A stretch of DNA of 64,000 nt, from assembly GCA_030407505.1 (NCBI GenBank), contig JASDDH010000014.1, forward strand, positions 28,494-92,493. The letters run 5' to 3'. The translations under genes and the position numbers were made by a program. The notes under the pieces are model-generated. The model was not told the DNA's origin. It did not search any database and was given only the letters and a program-made list of their open reading frames with translations. Shown here piece after piece: positions 52,153-58,599 of the stretch (positions are counted from its first letter, which is position 1; each line of letters opens with the position of its first letter). The DNA comes from Planococcus sp. APC 4015. GTDB lineage: Bacteria; Actinomycetota; Actinomycetes; Actinomycetales; Microbacteriaceae.

Positions 52153-52962
52153 TCACGCGGCGAGGAGTCCGATGTACCAGCGGGCGATGGTTTCGCCCGC
52201 GAAGATGCCCACCCAGGCGCCCGCGAGCATCCAGGGTCCGAAGGGGATCGCGCTCTTGCGGTTCGCGCGGCGCGACAGCAGCAGGGCGATCCCGAAGACA
52301 CCGCCGAGGACGAAGGCCGCGAACGCACCGACGACGAGCGTTCCCCAGCCGAGCCAGGCGAGGGCGATTCCGAGCACGCCGGCGAGTTTGACGTCGCCTC
52401 CGCCCATGCCCGCCGGGCGGATGACGCGCAGCACCGCGTAGAACGCGAACAGCGCGGCACCGCCGATGACGGCGCGCGCGAGAGCCCACGGATCGGCGCC
52501 CAGCAGCACGGCGACGGCGAACAGCGCGAGGAGCACGATGGAGGACGGCAGGACGATCGGGTTCGGCAGCCGGTGGGTGTCGAGGTCGATGAGTGCGAGG
52601 GCGATCGTGATCGCGGCGAGGTAGAGGTAGGCGACCGTCACGGGTGCCGTCGCTGCTCCGGGAGTCTGCAGGAAGAACCAGGCGACGGCGACGAACGCGA
52701 CACCGGTCGCGAGTTCCACGAGGGGGTAGCGAGCCGAGATGGGCTCACGGCACGATGCGCACCGCCCGCGCAGAGCGAGCCACGACACGACCGGCACGTT
52801 CTGCCAGGGTCGGATCGCGCCGCCGCACGACGGGCAGCGGCTCTCACGCAGCAGCGAGACCCCGGCCGGCACGCGGCCGATCACGACGTTGAGGAACGAG
52901 CCGATCACGAGTCCCAGCACGCCCGCGAAGACGAGCACGATGATCAGGATGCCGCCGGTCAT
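52153..52962 (-). CDS. pilD: Prepilin peptidase/N-methyltransferase PilD
   Basis: A 269-aa polytopic aspartic protease that cleaves prepilin leaders and methylates the new N-terminus. LGLVIGSFLNVVIGRVPAG at about 16-34; the tetra-Cys zinc site CPSCGGAIRPWQNVPVVSWLALRGRCASC is retained; the catalytic Asp pair occurs in LALIDLDTHRLPNPI and GMGGGDVKLAGVLG. All prepilins in the operon carry a suitable Gly cleavage site. The start overlaps the pilX-like stop (ATGA). Confidence 0.96.
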   Translation of the reverse strand: MTGGILIIVLVFAGVLGLVIGSFLNVVIGRVPAGVSLLRESRCPSCGGAIRPWQNVPVVSWLALRGRCASCREPISARYPLVELATGVAFVAVAWFFLQTPGAATAPVTVAYLYLAAITIALALIDLDTHRLPNPIVLPSSIVLLALFAVAVLLGADPWALARAVIGGAALFAFYAVLRVIRPAGMGGGDVKLAGVLGIALAWLGWGTLVVGAFAAFVLGGVFGIALLLSRRANRKSAIPFGPWMLAGAWVGIFAGETIARWYIGLLAA

Positions 52963-54605
52963 GGCACGTCCCGCAGGGAGAGCAGCGCGCCGATGCCCGA
53001 GGCGGAACCGTCTCCGCCGCCCCCTCCGCCGGGCCACGGCTCGACGTCTTTCCCGAAGTCGTAGCCGGGGATGTTCCTGGGGGCGAACGAGACCCGCACG
53101 CCGCCGCCAAACTCGAGCTTGCCCGAGTAGACCTGGCCGCGGAAGGTCGCCGTGCCGCTGTTGAACTTCATCAGGCACGGCGTGTACAGGTAGATCGCGA
53201 TCTTCGAATCCACCGTCGAGTCGTTGAGCTGCTGCGAGTCCGACGCGGGTGAGTTGCACTGCGGGCCCGCCACCGTCGGCTGACTGTCGGGCGTGATCAG
53301 GAACACCGTGTGCGGCTGCCCGTCGGCGCTGCGGAATTTCGTGCCCGACAGGAACCAGCGATTCGTGATGACCGCGATGTCCTTGTTGATCGAGACGACT
53401 TTGTTCGCACCGCCGGCGTTGGTGTCGAAGTTGCCGCTACAGGCGCGGATGTCGAAGATCATCCGGCTGGTGAGCGCGCTCGCCACCGACGTCACATCGG
53501 CGGTGTTGCCCGACCACTTGTTGCAGGCCGTGCCCGTCACCGTCGTGAGCTGGTAGCCCTCGGCCGCCCATGCCGCCGGCGGGGTGGTCGCGTTCACCGG
53601 TGTGAAGGCGACATCCTGCCAGGCGGGGATCTCGGGGAGAGTGGGGTTCGCAAGCGCGGTGTTCTTCACGACCACGCCCTTGACGATCGTGCCGGCGGGA
53701 GTCCCCCAGACGCCGTAGCTGCCCTTGTAGGTGAAGTTCCCGTGGATCGTGCCGCTGCCGAGCGTGCTCTTGCCCGTTCCCGACGCGCTCACGCTGCCGT
53801 GGACCGTGCCGCTGTTGAGGGTGAATGTGCCGCCGAGGAACACGTTGCCCTCGGTTCCGCCCGCTGTGCCCACCGTTCCCGCGATGGTGTGCGCGCTGGT
53901 GCTGGGAGCGATGAGGCTGCCTTCGATCCGGCCGCCGTTGACGTTCGCCCGGCTGCCGATGTAGGCGTTTCCCTCGACGATGCAGCCGCTGTCGAGCTGG
54001 AGCTCGCCGGTCTTGGTGTAGATGTCTCCCGGGAAGACCGACCCCGAGCCGCACGCGATGTTGCCGGTCGAGGCGTAGACACCGGCCGAGCCCGTGTAGT
54101 CGTCGATTCCGACTTCGCTGTTGGCGTCGTCGAAGACGTAGGAGTTCAGACGGGTCGTCAGTCCGTAGGTGTAGAAGAGGCCCGGGCCACCGGCCGTGGG
54201 CGGTTCGGCACCGGGGTCCACCTCGAGTTCGTACACGGCGCGGACGGTCGTGGGGGCGTTGCCGTTCGACGAGCCCTCGGATTCGAAGGTGACCAGGCCC
54301 AGGGCGTCGTCGCACGTGCTCGTCGCGGTGAACCGCGACCCGGCGCCGAGGGACACGTCCGTCAGCACCTGGTCGCAGACCTCGCCGCGGGCGGCTGATG
54401 CGACGAGCTCGGCCAGGCCTGCATCCGCCGCGGCACGGGACTGAGATGTCGTGCGACTGTCGACGGCGACACCGGCGGTGTTGGTGACGATGACGGCGAG
54501 GGTGAGCGCGCCGATGCTGAGGACGAGCATGATGATGAGGACCGACACGATCACCGATCCGTCGTCCCCGGCCTGGGAGCGACGGCGAGCAGGCGTCACC
54601 AGCAT
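52959..54605 (-). CDS. PilX/GspK-like tip prepilin fused to a beta-solenoid domain
   Basis: A 548-aa protein. The N-terminus GDDG|SVIVSVLIIMLVLSIGALTLAVIV is a prepilin-type leader and helix (about 13-40) but lacks Glu at position 5, as in GspK/PilX-type tip pilins. SRTTSQSRAAADAGLAELV continues the helix. Residues about 200-330 form short Gly/Thr/Ser-rich repeats (GNAYIGSRANVNGGRIEGSLI, GNVFLGGTFTLNSGTVHGSV, STLGSGTIHGNFTY) of a right-handed beta-helix or bactofilin-like solenoid. A C-terminal alpha/beta domain contains paired Cys. It could be an adhesive pilus tip. ATG 54605 or GTG 54599 may be the start; both overlap pilW. Confidence 0.82.
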   Translation of the reverse strand: MLVTPARRRSQAGDDGSVIVSVLIIMLVLSIGALTLAVIVTNTAGVAVDSRTTSQSRAAADAGLAELVASAARGEVCDQVLTDVSLGAGSRFTATSTCDDALGLVTFESEGSSNGNAPTTVRAVYELEVDPGAEPPTAGGPGLFYTYGLTTRLNSYVFDDANSEVGIDDYTGSAGVYASTGNIACGSGSVFPGDIYTKTGELQLDSGCIVEGNAYIGSRANVNGGRIEGSLIAPSTSAHTIAGTVGTAGGTEGNVFLGGTFTLNSGTVHGSVSASGTGKSTLGSGTIHGNFTYKGSYGVWGTPAGTIVKGVVVKNTALANPTLPEIPAWQDVAFTPVNATTPPAAWAAEGYQLTTVTGTACNKWSGNTADVTSVASALTSRMIFDIRACSGNFDTNAGGANKVVSINKDIAVITNRWFLSGTKFRSADGQPHTVFLITPDSQPTVAGPQCNSPASDSQQLNDSTVDSKIAIYLYTPCLMKFNSGTATFRGQVYSGKLEFGGGVRVSFAPRNIPGYDFGKDVEPWPGGGGGGDGSASGIGALLSLRDVP

Positions 54606-55129
54606 GATGTCGTGTCCGTTCCGTCGCTGACCGCCTGGGCGGTCACACCGTTGTTGAAGAGGATGCTCGTATCGCCCGAGGCGATCTCGAGGCCGATCGT
54701 CAAAGCGCGATCGCCCGCGGCTGCGAAGACCCTGCCCCCCGGGAGGGTTCCGGTGATGCCGCGGGCGATCACGCCCCATTCCGCCGTGTCTGCGACGGAC
54801 AGCGCCGTCTGGCTCGTCCGATACCGCAGCACGCCGTCTGTGAGAGCCCAGGCCCGGCACTCCCAATCCGTTCCCCCGGTCGCGACCTTCGCGATGAGGC
54901 CACGGCCGTCGATGACCCTGAACTCCGAGGCGTTCCGCACCGAGGTGAGCAGCGAATTGCTCACGACGCTGCCGTCGCCGGTCGCGCTGTCACGGTCGGT
55001 GGTCTGGGTCTGCGCCCGGAGCCCGTTGACGAACATGAGGGCGAGCGAGCCCAGCACCACAGCCGAGACGAAGAGGTAGACGATCAGTTCGACGAGAGTG
55101 ATCCCGTCGTCATCCGGTCGGCCGTTCAC
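54596..55129 (-). CDS. PilW-like minor prepilin
   Basis: A 177-aa prepilin. Class III leader DDDG|ITLVELIVYLFVSAVVLGSLALMFV with Glu at +5 and Ile at +1, then a globular domain with paired Cys (WECRAWAL and C-terminal TTSCW). Its place between the pilV- and pilX-like genes matches the minor pilin set that primes pilus assembly. The GTG at 55129 overlaps the pilV stop as GTGA. Confidence 0.85.
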   Translation of the reverse strand: MNGRPDDDGITLVELIVYLFVSAVVLGSLALMFVNGLRAQTQTTDRDSATGDGSVVSNSLLTSVRNASEFRVIDGRGLIAKVATGGTDWECRAWALTDGVLRYRTSQTALSVADTAEWGVIARGITGTLPGGRVFAAAGDRALTIGLEIASGDTSILFNNGVTAQAVSDGTDTTSCW

Positions 55130-55530
55130 GGACCCGACACCAGCACCCGGGTGGGCAGGGTGACGAGCGGGGAACCCCGTTCCGAGACGGTGACGGTGAC
55201 GTTCATCGACCCGGGGTAGGCGGCCGGGCAGCCCGACACGGTGATGGCCGCCACGAGATCCGATCCCGCGGGGCCCGGGGTCGCCGTCGTCGCACGCGCT
55301 CGGAGCACCGCGCAACTCGTCGTCTCGGCAGGGTCCTGCGGGAAGGCATCCCTGATGGGCGCCAGCTGAGCGTTCGCGAAGGTGGTCGCGGCCACGAGGT
55401 CGGCGTTGCCGACACTCGCCCGGACGGCCGTGATCGTGAGCGGAAGCACCGCCAGGGCGATGACCGCGAGAAGGAACATCGCGATGATGACCTCGACCAG
55501 ACTGAATCCGTGATCTCGTGAGAGCTCCAT
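55126..55530 (-). CDS. PilV-like minor prepilin
   Basis: A 134-aa prepilin with a short leader MELSRDHG|FSLVEVIIAMFLLAVIALAVLPL (Glu +5) and a small globular domain with two Cys (TTSCAVL, VSGCPAAY) that may form a disulfide. The ATG at 55530 was chosen over an upstream ATG because AGGAGG lies 6 nt before it. A GC hairpin separates it from pilA. Confidence 0.87.
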   Translation of the reverse strand: MELSRDHGFSLVEVIIAMFLLAVIALAVLPLTITAVRASVGNADLVAATTFANAQLAPIRDAFPQDPAETTSCAVLRARATTATPGPAGSDLVAAITVSGCPAAYPGSMNVTVTVSERGSPLVTLPTRVLVSGP

Positions 55531-55557
55531 GCGACACCTCCTCTCGGCGGACATGAA

Positions 55558-55589
55558 CCGGGGCCGGCCACCAGGCAGGCCGGCCCCGG
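55558..55589 (-). other. Intercistronic hairpin between pilA and pilV
   Basis: A perfect 12-bp GC stem CCGGGGCCGGCC/GGCCGGCCCCGG with an 8-nt loop, starting 13 nt after the pilA stop, with no U-tract. It probably protects the pilA 3' end or reduces read-through, so that major pilin exceeds the minor pilins. Confidence 0.7.
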
Positions 55590-55602
55590 AGATCAGGTTG
55601 GC

Positions 55603-56001
55603 TCAGTCTTCGTCAGCCGGCGCGGGGCAGCCGGGCCCGGAGGTTGAAGCGGTTCCGGCCGTGACCGTGATGCAGAATCCGTCGAGCGTTTCCGTACCCG
55701 TGTTGTCAATTGCGTACGTGCCGCCGTCCGCGAGGTTGTCGAAGTCAGCTTCCACGAACGTGTACGCATCGTCGCTTGCCTTCTCTGCGGCGTACTGGGA
55801 AGCGGCGTTGGCTGCGACGGTGTCGCGAGCACTATTCGCCGCGTCGGCCTGCAGGCCCATGAACACCGGGATGGCGACCGCGGCCAGGATGCCGAGGATC
55901 ACGACGACGACGATGAGCTCGATGAGCGAGAAGCCGGCGTCGTCGTTCTCTTCGCTACGAGCCTTCGCGGCCTGGACGTAGGAGCGGATGGTTGCACGCA
56001 T
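55603..56001 (-). CDS. pilA: Major type IV pilin PilA
   Basis: A 132-aa prepilin with a 23-residue leader ending NDDAG|FSLIELIVVVVILGILAAVAIPVFMG: Phe +1, Glu +5 and the canonical hydrophobic helix. The mature pilin is small (about 109 residues), with AAEKASDDAYTFVEADFDNLADGGTYAI and a C-terminal Cys pair (GFCITVTAG, GPGCPAP). It is the first gene of the pil operon, with a long structured leader and a strong hairpin after it, both signs of high and regulated expression. Only a weak GAAAGTGA site precedes the ATG. Confidence 0.96.
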   Translation of the reverse strand: MRATIRSYVQAAKARSEENDDAGFSLIELIVVVVILGILAAVAIPVFMGLQADAANSARDTVAANAASQYAAEKASDDAYTFVEADFDNLADGGTYAIDNTGTETLDGFCITVTAGTASTSGPGCPAPADED

Positions 56002-56131
56002 GGTGGGATCACTTTCGATAAGGATGGCAAAGGGGATGACATCCCTGATCGGACCGCGTTTTCTCCCAGTCGGCCAGTCTCTTCAGGCTGGAGGGAGAGC
56101 CGGCCGCCAAGCCGGGGTTCCCGCCCCGGAC
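56002..56131 (-). promoter_or_regulatory. Structured 5' leader of the pilA operon
   Basis: From the predicted start at about 56131 the leader is about 130 nt. It begins with CCGGGG-CGGGAA-CCCCGG, continues with a larger stem closed by TCTCCC/GGGAGA, and has a GGGAT-GTC-ATCCC hairpin about 50 nt before the pilA ATG. The length and ordered hairpins suggest an RNA regulator such as a riboswitch or leader attenuator. No known aptamer consensus was recognised. Confidence 0.45.
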
Positions 56132-56135
56132 CCAA

Positions 56136-56164
56136 TCATTAGAGATCTCTCATCTTCGCGTCAA
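56136..56164 (-). promoter_or_regulatory. pilA promoter with embedded palindromes
   Basis: TTGACG (56164-56159) is the -35. TAATGA (56141-56136, 17-bp spacer) or TCTAAT (56143-56138, 15-bp spacer) is the -10. The spacer contains the palindrome AGAGATCTCT (56141-56150). A TCTCATCT(N13)AGATGAGA dyad (56148-56176) straddles the -35. These look like operator sites. Confidence 0.55.
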
Positions 56165-56361
56165 GTCGAGATGAGAAGAATTTGTGAGAAGACACCCCAC
56201 GGGGCATTCCCGTGCACCATTTCAGTTCGGCCATATTCTTAGGTTCCAGAAACGGAATTAATATCTGGATCAGGGAAGTATTTTGTCCCGACCTGAACCT
56301 GGAGGCGAAGCGCCTACGAGAAGCAGCCCGCGAAAAAACTTTCACGAGAATGCGATTCACC

Positions 56362-56410
56362 CTCATCTTGCTCTCATGTTCGTCTCATTTTCGGGAGACG
56401 AACATGAGAG
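56362..56410 (-). repeat. Three 11-bp direct repeats and a 16-bp hairpin far upstream of pilA
   Basis: On the plus strand CTCATCTTGCT, CTCATGTTCGT and CTCATTTTCGG run in direct tandem (56362-56394), each 11 bp, one helical turn. The last two overlap a perfect hairpin with 16-bp arms (56371-56386 and 56395-56410). CTCATCTT recurs at 56149-56156 in the pilA promoter. The hairpin also lies 14 nt after the aldo-keto reductase stop and might end that transcript, but it has no U-tract. Confidence 0.6.
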
Positions 56411-56423
56411 AAGGTGCTCACGC

Positions 56424-57413
56424 TCACCAGAGCGGGTGGATCGCCTCGCGCAGCAGAGCGTCGTAGACCTCGTGCACCGCGGCATCGAAGTCCGCGAGCG
56501 AGCCGGCATCCAGCAGCTTCGCGGCATCCGCATTCGACTGGGCCTGCCGCACGTTGCGCGCACCCGGGATGACGCTCGTCACGCCCGAGAGCCCTGCGAT
56601 CCACGCCAGTGATGCGGCCGGCAGCGAGACGCCGTCGGGCAGCGCGGCGGCGAGCCGGGATGCCGCCTCGAGTCCGACCTCGTAGTCGACTCCCGAGAAG
56701 GTCTCACCGCGGTCGAAAGCCTCGCCGTGGCGGTTGTACGACCGGTGGTCGTTCTCGGCGAACGACGTCGAGGCCGTGTACTTGCCCGAGAGCAGTCCCG
56801 ATGCGAGCGGCACGCGGGCGAAGATCGACACCCCGGCGGCTGCCGCCGCGGGCAGGACCTCGTCGAGGGGCTTCAGCCGGAACGGGTTAAGGATGATCTG
56901 CACGTTGGTGACGTTCGGGCGGGCGATCGCGGCGAGCGCCTGCGCGCACGTCTCCACCGAGACGCCGTATGCGGCGATCGCGCCGCCGGCGACGAGCTCG
57001 TCGAGTGCGTCGAACGTCGCGTCGTCCTCGATGACGGCCGACGGCGGGCAGTGCAGCTGCACGAGATCGAGGGTGTCGACGCCGAGGTTCGCGCGCGAGC
57101 GGTCGGTCCACGAGCGGAAGTTCTCGGCGGTGTAGTTCTCGGGCTCCTGCGCCAGCCGCCTGCCCATCTTGGTCGCGACGGTGATGTCGTGCCCGGGACG
57201 CCCGGCCAGGAAGCGCCCGATGATCGATTCGCTGCGGCCGTCCCCGTAGACATCTGCCGTGTCGAACAGGGTGACTCCGTGATCGACGGATGCCGCCAGC
57301 ACAGCGGTCGCGTCGTCCTCCGATACATCGCCCCAGTCGGCTCCGAGCTGCCACGTGCCGAGTCCGATGGCCGAGACCTGACGGCCGGTACGGCCGAGCT
57401 CACGCTGCTGCAT
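56424..57413 (-). CDS. Aldo/keto reductase
   Basis: A 329-aa NADP-dependent (beta/alpha)8 reductase. QRELGRTGRQVSAIGLGTWQLG at the N-terminus; the catalytic tetrad is readable as D51 and Y56 (DTADVYGDG), K82 (ATKMG) and H121 (VQLHCPP). C-terminal WIAGLSGVTSVIPGARNVRQAQSNADA binds NADPH. The physiological substrate is unknown. GAAGGGA precedes the ATG. It reads toward the pilA control region. Confidence 0.93.
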   Translation of the reverse strand: MQQRELGRTGRQVSAIGLGTWQLGADWGDVSEDDATAVLAASVDHGVTLFDTADVYGDGRSESIIGRFLAGRPGHDITVATKMGRRLAQEPENYTAENFRSWTDRSRANLGVDTLDLVQLHCPPSAVIEDDATFDALDELVAGGAIAAYGVSVETCAQALAAIARPNVTNVQIILNPFRLKPLDEVLPAAAAAGVSIFARVPLASGLLSGKYTASTSFAENDHRSYNRHGEAFDRGETFSGVDYEVGLEAASRLAAALPDGVSLPAASLAWIAGLSGVTSVIPGARNVRQAQSNADAAKLLDAGSLADFDAAVHEVYDALLREAIHPLW

Positions 57414-57522
57414 GGGGATTCCCTTCGTCGCGGCGCCGTTGTCGCCTCGTCCAGCTTGCCATCCGCGCCGCGCGGCCGGGGCTCAGTTCACTGAATCTGT
57501 GGGCAACGTGAGCGGTCGGACC

Positions 57523-57930
57523 TCACCGTGCCTGCCGTCTGCGATTCCCGCGAGCGCGGATCGCGGCATCCGTCATCGTCGTCACCCCCACGGCGACGAT
57601 GTAGACCACCAGGTCGCGCGCATCGAAGACCGTGCCGAGCACGAGCATCGCCGGCGAGAAGACGGCACCGAGCGAAAGCGGGATCCCGGTGAGCTGGAAC
57701 AGCTCCACGGCGACGCACCACGCCGCGGCGACCGCTCCGGTCACGACGGGCGAGAGCCGCGGCGCTACCAGGACGACGAACAGATACGCGGCGATCGCGT
57801 ACAGCGCATCGCCCGCGATGTCGGTGGCCGCGGAATCCGCGAGGAGGGTGTGGACGGCGAGCCCCGTCGCGACCACGACGGCGAGCGCGATGGCGGCGAT
57901 GACGCGGCGGCGGGAGTCGACTCGGTGCAT
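57523..57930 (-). CDS. DUF2809-type small membrane protein
   Basis: A 135-aa protein with four transmembrane helices (about 9-30, 40-60, 62-82 and 93-112), including GDALYAIAAYLFVVLVAPRLSPVVTGAVAAAWCVAVELFQLTGIP. This resembles DUF2809 (VanZ-like) proteins; the ELFQLTGIP motif is characteristic. No antibiotic resistance role is implied. CAGACT lies 6 nt before the ATG, a possible leaderless promoter. The frame extending far upstream is an HNH-gene shadow. Confidence 0.82.
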   Translation of the reverse strand: MHRVDSRRRVIAAIALAVVVATGLAVHTLLADSAATDIAGDALYAIAAYLFVVLVAPRLSPVVTGAVAAAWCVAVELFQLTGIPLSLGAVFSPAMLVLGTVFDARDLVVYIVAVGVTTMTDAAIRARGNRRRQAR

Positions 57931-57944
57931 GAAGGAAGTCTGCG

Positions 57945-58232
57945 TCAGTTGACGAGATAGATCACGACGACCACGGTCGTGATCGCGAGAACGAGGAGCA
58001 TCCAGCCCGGCCAGCCGAACGCGCGCGGTTCGGCGTGCCGCACCGGAAGACCCAACTCTCGGCACAGGCGGTCCTCCTCTGCCTGCAGGGCTTCGAGTCG
58101 ACCGCGCAGGATGCCGTCGCGCATGCCGCCGGGCATGGCCAGGCGCTGCCTGGTCACCGCCTGTATCTCGCTCCGGACCGCGGCGAGGCGTGAGCTGCGG
58201 GCGGCGGGGGTGGATGGGTGCGGCGCGGGCAT
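57945..58232 (-). CDS. Small C-tail-anchored hypothetical protein
   Basis: A 95-aa protein with a basic helical N-terminus (ARSSRLAAVRSEIQAVTRQRLA, then RGRLEALQAEEDRLCREL, heptad-like) and one C-terminal transmembrane helix (about 73-93, GWMLLVLAITTVVVVIYLVN). That arrangement suggests a tail-anchored cytoplasmic coiled coil. I recognise no family. The start at 58232 was chosen because TACACT sits 6 nt upstream, matching the leaderless pattern; an ATG at 58253 is an alternative. It lies 14 bp before the DUF2809 gene on the same strand. Confidence 0.65.
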   Translation of the reverse strand: MPAPHPSTPAARSSRLAAVRSEIQAVTRQRLAMPGGMRDGILRGRLEALQAEEDRLCRELGLPVRHAEPRAFGWPGWMLLVLAITTVVVVIYLVN

Positions 58233-58238
58233 GGAGGC

Positions 58239-58244
58239 AGTGTA
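58239..58244 (-). promoter_or_regulatory. -10 element of the small tail-anchored gene
   Basis: TACACT on the minus strand, then GCCTCC (6 nt), then the ATG at 58232, with no Shine-Dalgarno sequence. Confidence 0.5.
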
Positions 58245-58315
58245 GACAGGCATGTCGCGATGGCAGCGAGGTCTGTCCACAGGCATCCAGGATCTGCGCG
58301 CGCGGAGCGATGAAC

Positions 58316-58349
58316 GCGAAAGGGCCGGCCTTCCGGCCGACCCTTTCGC
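58316..58349 (-). terminator. Terminator-like hairpin downstream of tRNA-Pro
   Basis: GCGAAAGGG/CCCTTTCGC (58316-58324 and 58341-58349) closes an inner CGGCC-type stem with one mismatch. It starts 5 nt after the tRNA 3' end, so it is the likely tRNA terminator. Confidence 0.75.
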
Positions 58350-58354
58350 TTCTG

Positions 58355-58428
<74 letters not shown>

Positions 58429-58587
58429 TCGCCCCCGCCGAAGCGCGGACAACTCCCCTATGCTACCCGGTCCCCGTCGCGCCCGCGAACTCGGCATGGT
58501 GAGGTTCGCGACGAATCGTCCGATCTCCCGGCTGGAGCTGTCGCCCCCACGGCGTCGGGTGCAACGGACAATGTCGGAGGCCCCTCG

Positions 58588-58593
58588 TATCTT
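58588..58593 (+). promoter_or_regulatory. -10 element giving a leaderless DUF222-HNH mRNA
   Basis: TATCTT, then TGTTCT (6 nt), then the ATG at 58600. No Shine-Dalgarno sequence is present. Confidence 0.5.
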
Positions 58594-58599
58594 TGTTCT

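Noticed and set aside
56002..56131. GEMM-I c-di-GMP riboswitch
   Set aside because: The position before a pilin gene fits, but the conserved GCAAACC and ACGCAAAGCC segments and the GNRA loop/receptor layout are not visible.
56139..56366. 75-codon minus-strand ORF in the pilA upstream region
   Set aside because: Its codon use (TTT, ATA, TTA, TCT) is unlike neighbouring genes, it recalls no family, and it covers the promoter repeats and ends at the pilA -10. It is best explained as AT-rich regulatory DNA.
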